Source of the DNA: Lentisphaeria bacterium
Lineage (GTDB): Bacteria > Verrucomicrobiota > Lentisphaeria > Victivallales > UBA1829
Reading direction: 5' to 3'
Assembly: GCA_017646015.1 (NCBI GenBank)
Contig: JAGCNI010000004.1
Span: 1 to 51,594, forward strand
Length of the DNA: 51,594 nucleotides
Under the pieces are notes generated by a model, which saw nothing but the letters and a program-made list of their open reading frames with translations, did no database searches and was not told the origin of the DNA. Below are positions 48,552-51,594 of the stretch, in pieces. The stretch's first letter is position 1. The number at the start of each line of letters is the position of its first letter. The position numbers and the translations under genes were made by a program.

Positions 48552-49184
48552 TCAGCGGATCGCTTCCGTTGCTTTGAGCCATGCATCAGCAATCAGACGA
48601 TGACCGGCAGTCGTGGGATGAACCCCATCCGCAAGCCAGTATTCCTGGGGTGCTTTTGCGAGAGCTTCATTGAAAAGTGTCTGAAGCGGAATGAAAATCG
48701 CACCGAATTCTTCAGCCAGTTCTTTGACCACTTTCCGGCGTTCATTGATTTCCGGGATCCATTCTTCTGTGACGGCACCGAAGGGCAGGACAAAGGGTTC
48801 GAGAAGAACCAGCTTGACATCAGGAAGTTCTTTTTTAGTCCATTCGAGGAGCATACGGTAGAACATCGCATAGCGGGGAACTTCCACACCGTTCTGGCTT
48901 CCGAATTCGTGCCAGGTATCATTGACTCCGATCAGAATGCTGAGAATATCCGGTTTCAGATTGACAGCCTGCTGTTTCCAGCGTGCATAAAGATCAACAA
49001 CACGGTTTCCACTGATTCCGCGGTTGTAGATCTTCCAATCTTTTTCCGGTTCATGAGCGAGCAAGTCGCCTGTGATCAGAAACGGATATCCAATTCCCAT
49101 TCCGATTGCTGGTGGCAGGGCGAGATCATAGTTTCGTCCGGCATCTGTGATGGAGTCGCCCTGAAATAGAATTGTTTTTGCCAT
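48552..49184 (-). CDS. SGNH/GDSL-family hydrolase
   Basis: 210 residues. All four blocks are present: GDSIT at 9-13 with nucleophile S11, GISGNR at 56-61, GVND at 86-89 with N88, and DGVHPTTAGH at 186-195 with D186 and H189. No signal peptide, so it acts in the cytoplasm. The family removes acyl groups from sugars, lipids or peptidoglycan-type substrates. It is third in an operon after dapF and dapA (30-base gap) and before a membrane acyltransferase on the same strand, which hints at acyl-ester turnover on a cell-wall or glycan precursor; that is inference. Confidence 0.9.
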   Translation of the reverse strand: MAKTILFQGDSITDAGRNYDLALPPAIGMGIGYPFLITGDLLAHEPEKDWKIYNRGISGNRVVDLYARWKQQAVNLKPDILSILIGVNDTWHEFGSQNGVEVPRYAMFYRMLLEWTKKELPDVKLVLLEPFVLPFGAVTEEWIPEINERRKVVKELAEEFGAIFIPLQTLFNEALAKAPQEYWLADGVHPTTAGHRLIADAWLKATEAIR

Positions 49185-49214
49185 TTTTGAAAATCCTTAT
49201 ATCTTGATTCGATG

Positions 49215-50090
49215 TCAGAAATTTTTTCCCAGTGCTTTACTGAGAGTAGCTTTCAGTTTTTCACGATTTCCCGGCTGCAGGGGGCAGAGAGGGAGACGGG
49301 ATTCTTCTTCGATCAATCCCATCATATTCATGGCAGCTTTGACCGGGATCGGATTGGATTCGATGAAGAGGTCTTTGAAGAGACGGAAGTATTTGTTATG
49401 GATCGTCAATGCTTTTGCGTAATCTCCTGCGGCACAGGCATCGACCATTTCCTTGAGTTCTTTCGGCAGGAAGTTGGATGCCACGCTGATGACCCCTTTT
49501 GCTCCGACAACCATCATGGGAACCGTGAGGCTGTCATCACCGCACATGACAGGCAGGTCACAGAGTTCTGCAATTTCAGAAACCCGTTCAACAGAACCGC
49601 TTGCTTCTTTGATCCCGAGGATATTGTTGTTTTTTGCCAGACGTGCGACAGTGTCTGCTGCAATGGAGATTCCAGTACGTCCCGGTACATTGTAAAGAAC
49701 CAGCGGAAGTTCACATTTGTCAGCAATCGTGGAGAAATGTCTGTAAAGACCTTCCTGAGTCGGTTTGTTGTAGTACGGAGAAACTTGCAGAGAGCAATCT
49801 GCCCCGGCTTCTTTTGCATGAAGAGTCAACAGGATCGCTTCTTCCGTGGAGTTTGCCCCGGAACCAGCCATGATCCGGCAACGTTTGTTTGCAGTAACAA
49901 TGACTTCAGTAATCACTTTCATGTGTTCTTCCGGAGAAAGAGTCGGGGATTCCCCGGTTGTTCCGACGGGTACGATACCATCGACACCGCCTTCGATCTG
50001 CATAGCAACCAGTTCCCGCAGTTTGCCGTAATCGACTCTGCCATTGGAAAAGGGGGTTACCAACGCAGTGTAAACGCCTTTGAGTTCCAT
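49215..50090 (-). CDS. dapA: 4-hydroxy-tetrahydrodipicolinate synthase
   Basis: 291 residues, normal for DapA. PVGTTGESPTLSPEEH at 41-56 holds the Thr pair of the proton relay (T44, T45), Y133 lies in VLYNVPGRTG and the Schiff-base lysine K161 in LGIKEASGS. It condenses pyruvate with aspartate semialdehyde in lysine and diaminopimelate synthesis. It follows dapF after 11 bases; the pair supports a meso-DAP type peptidoglycan. Confidence 0.96.
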   Translation of the reverse strand: MELKGVYTALVTPFSNGRVDYGKLRELVAMQIEGGVDGIVPVGTTGESPTLSPEEHMKVITEVIVTANKRCRIMAGSGANSTEEAILLTLHAKEAGADCSLQVSPYYNKPTQEGLYRHFSTIADKCELPLVLYNVPGRTGISIAADTVARLAKNNNILGIKEASGSVERVSEIAELCDLPVMCGDDSLTVPMMVVGAKGVISVASNFLPKELKEMVDACAAGDYAKALTIHNKYFRLFKDLFIESNPIPVKAAMNMMGLIEEESRLPLCPLQPGNREKLKATLSKALGKNF

Positions 50091-50101
50091 TTATATCACC
50101 T

Positions 50102-50944
50102 TTATGTTGTTTGGTAAATTTCCTTGATTTCAGTTGTCAGTATGCCGGAAAAAACCGCTGTCGCTGGTCCTGTCAGCCATACTCCTTTTAAATTACAGCT
50201 TTTTTTCAATATTTCAACCTCTATTTTGTCACTTCCATAACAAAGAAAGGATACTTTTTCAGAAAAATCGAAAAAATGATGCAAAACAAGCGCCGAAGCG
50301 GCACATCCGGTCCCGCATGCAAGGGTCTCACCTTCGACTCCTCTTTCATAAGTCCGGATTTTAACAACTCCATTTTCTTTTGTTTCCGGAAGAATCAGAA
50401 AATCCACATTTGTCCCTTCCGGCGCAAAAAATTTATGATAACGCAATTTCGCCCCCGCACTCCGGATATCCGGCACTTTATCTTCCCGACAGATCACGAC
50501 CGCATGAGGAACTCCGGCTCCTCCCTTGTAAACGGTCTGACCATCTTCCATGTGATATTCTTTGAATTCTTCAGTCTGTTTGATCATGACCTTGACAACT
50601 GCACCGTATTCATCCATGATCTCCGCCTGAAGCTCTTCCCCACCGACATCGAATTGCATTTTTTTATTTTCAGAAAAACCGTTTTTATATGCAAACGACG
50701 CAGCGCATCGCAATCCATTTCCACACATGGCAGCATACGAACCATCGCTGTTGTAATAAGTCATCTTGATGGGTTGCCCCGGACGAGGTTTTTCCAACAG
50801 AATGAGACCATCACCTCCGACTCCGCGACAGCGATCGCAGATTTTTCTGATACTTTCCGGATCTCTTTTCCATTTTTTGAGGGAATCATCCGCGATAATG
50901 AAATCATTTCCCGCCCCCTGATATTTGATAAAATCCAATGTCAT
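50102..50944 (-). CDS. dapF: diaminopimelate epimerase
   Basis: 280 residues from the ATG at 50944 with GGAGG 8 bases upstream. The two catalytic cysteines are C74 in AAMCGNGLRC and C210 in LACGTGCAAS. Opening FIKYQGAGNDFI and the VPHAV element near 145 are typical. Converts LL- to meso-diaminopimelate for peptidoglycan and lysine. First gene of the dapF-dapA-SGNH operon. Confidence 0.96.
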   Translation of the reverse strand: MTLDFIKYQGAGNDFIIADDSLKKWKRDPESIRKICDRCRGVGGDGLILLEKPRPGQPIKMTYYNSDGSYAAMCGNGLRCAASFAYKNGFSENKKMQFDVGGEELQAEIMDEYGAVVKVMIKQTEEFKEYHMEDGQTVYKGGAGVPHAVVICREDKVPDIRSAGAKLRYHKFFAPEGTNVDFLILPETKENGVVKIRTYERGVEGETLACGTGCAASALVLHHFFDFSEKVSFLCYGSDKIEVEILKKSCNLKGVWLTGPATAVFSGILTTEIKEIYQTT

Positions 50945-51031
50945 GCTCCATACCTCCATAAAAATTCACTATAAAACATAGCTGAAAAATCATTAATATC
51001 AAATATTCTTTGAAAAAAGTTCAGAATATTA

Positions 51032-51059
51032 TTGAAATTTTCATAAAATGGATTACATT
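51032..51059 (+). promoter_or_regulatory. promoter of tRNA-Arg
   Basis: TTGAAA (51032-51037), 16-base spacer, TACATT (51054-51059), about 23 bases before the tRNA 5' end. Confidence 0.55.
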
Positions 51060-51081
51060 ACCATCACAACATAAAAAATGC

Positions 51082-51157
<76 letters not shown>

Positions 51158-51317
51158 TTTTTTTTGCCTTTTTCTATTCAAATCCCACATTTATTCTGTT
51201 TTTTGATACAGCGTCCGAATCAAGCGTTTGGTATTTCAATATGATGCTTCATAAAAAAGAAAACTCAACCCGACCAAAACATGCCGATTTGAGTATTCTT
51301 TCGATTGAATAAATTTA

Positions 51318-51594
51318 TTATGCGATCATACCTTTGTTTTTGTCTTCAAAGATCTTTTCGCTGGCGGCATCGGCAAATGCACCTTCGGGCAGAGAGGAAA
51401 TATCGCCGCCGAATTCGAGAGAGATATTTCCCGCATCAATACCGATCACTTGCACTGAATTATCTCCATCCGTATAAGTGAGTGTTGAAGCATCCCAATT
51501 GCTTGCAGAACCATCTTCAAACCAGAGAGTTACACTTCCTCCGTCCAGTTGTTCCACAACATCCTTACCCCAATCTTCGCCGAACGTGAAGAGA
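51318..51594 (-). CDS. C-terminus of a large protein, probably secreted or surface repeat protein
   Basis: The frame is open from the right edge to the stop at 51318, about 92 codons. The peptide (FTFGEDWGKDVVEQLDGG, then VTLWFEDG and LTYTDGDNSVQVIGI) resembles the terminal beta-rich segment of calcium-binding repeat proteins: F-x-FG-x-DWG-x-D motifs with Gly/Asp-rich turns and a high content of acidic residues. The gene start lies outside the window, so size and signals cannot be seen. No hairpin follows its stop, and the tRNA gene lies convergent to it. Confidence 0.6.
   Translation of the reverse strand, partial: LFTFGEDWGKDVVEQLDGGSVTLWFEDGSASNWDASTLTYTDGDNSVQVIGIDAGNISLEFGGDISSLPEGAFADAASEKIFEDKNKGMIA

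Noticed and set aside
51263..51294. Short inverted repeat ACTCAA/TTGAGT between tRNA-Arg and the partial gene
   Set aside because: 6-bp stem with a 20-base loop and no T run; not a convincing terminator.

Overview
The window looks like a piece of chromosome from an anaerobic Gram-negative bacterium. Envelope genes point to an outer membrane with LPS: a TolC-type lipoprotein, an MsbA-like exporter, KdsD, a heptose-phosphate kinase and a WaaP/KdkA-like kinase. Energy genes point to anaerobic life with flavin-based electron bifurcation: a lactate racemase/EtfBA/FAD-dehydrogenase set and a NuoE/NuoF/GltD-like transhydrogenase set. McsA/McsB, several AraC regulators and Gfo/Idh/MocA oxidoreductases fit the PVC group, perhaps Lentisphaerota (Victivallis-like). 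That assignment is inference from gene content only. I see no insertion sequence, prophage, CRISPR array, rRNA operon or replication origin.

Layout. 1-3391 (minus): a short-chain dehydrogenase, a flavoprotein, a cupin regulator and the start of an Old Yellow Enzyme-type protein form one operon. 3575-9694 (minus): Na+/alanine-type symporter, LarA, EtfB, EtfA and a GlcD-like dehydrogenase, ending in a strong hairpin; this should racemise and oxidise lactate or a related 2-hydroxyacid. 9871-17309 (minus): gltX, def, a membrane protein, a CDC123-like protein, mcsA, mcsB, a heptose kinase and nfo. 17420-21888 (minus): a TolC-like lipoprotein, a HTH/S24-like regulator and an ABC exporter; the first two share a near-identical 24-bp element at their promoters. 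22137-23745 (plus): GNAT, dCMP deaminase, TsaC. 23771-31682: two AraC regulators, a 58-residue lipoprotein, a Gfo/Idh enzyme, kdsD, rhaB and gnd. 31676-36579 (minus): mntP with a structured leader, then the three-subunit transhydrogenase. 36802-45146 (minus): a DMT transporter, a degenerate LPS-kinase-like gene, and the translation block thrS-infC-rpmI-rplT-pheS-pheT. 45331-51594: an acidic zinc-ribbon protein, a second Gfo/Idh enzyme, an acyltransferase, the dapF-dapA-SGNH operon, tRNA-Arg(TCT) and the C-terminus of a large, probably surface, protein.

Promoters can be read unusually well here. Many genes are preceded by TTGnnn, a 16-17 bp spacer and TATAAT or TATATT, often with an extended TG. 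Most operons end in a clean hairpin. Notable points are an ATT start codon for infC, a near-consensus infC promoter lying across the thrS stop, a ThrS without TGS domain, a GltX with a divergent central region, and an S24-type regulator without the expected catalytic residues.
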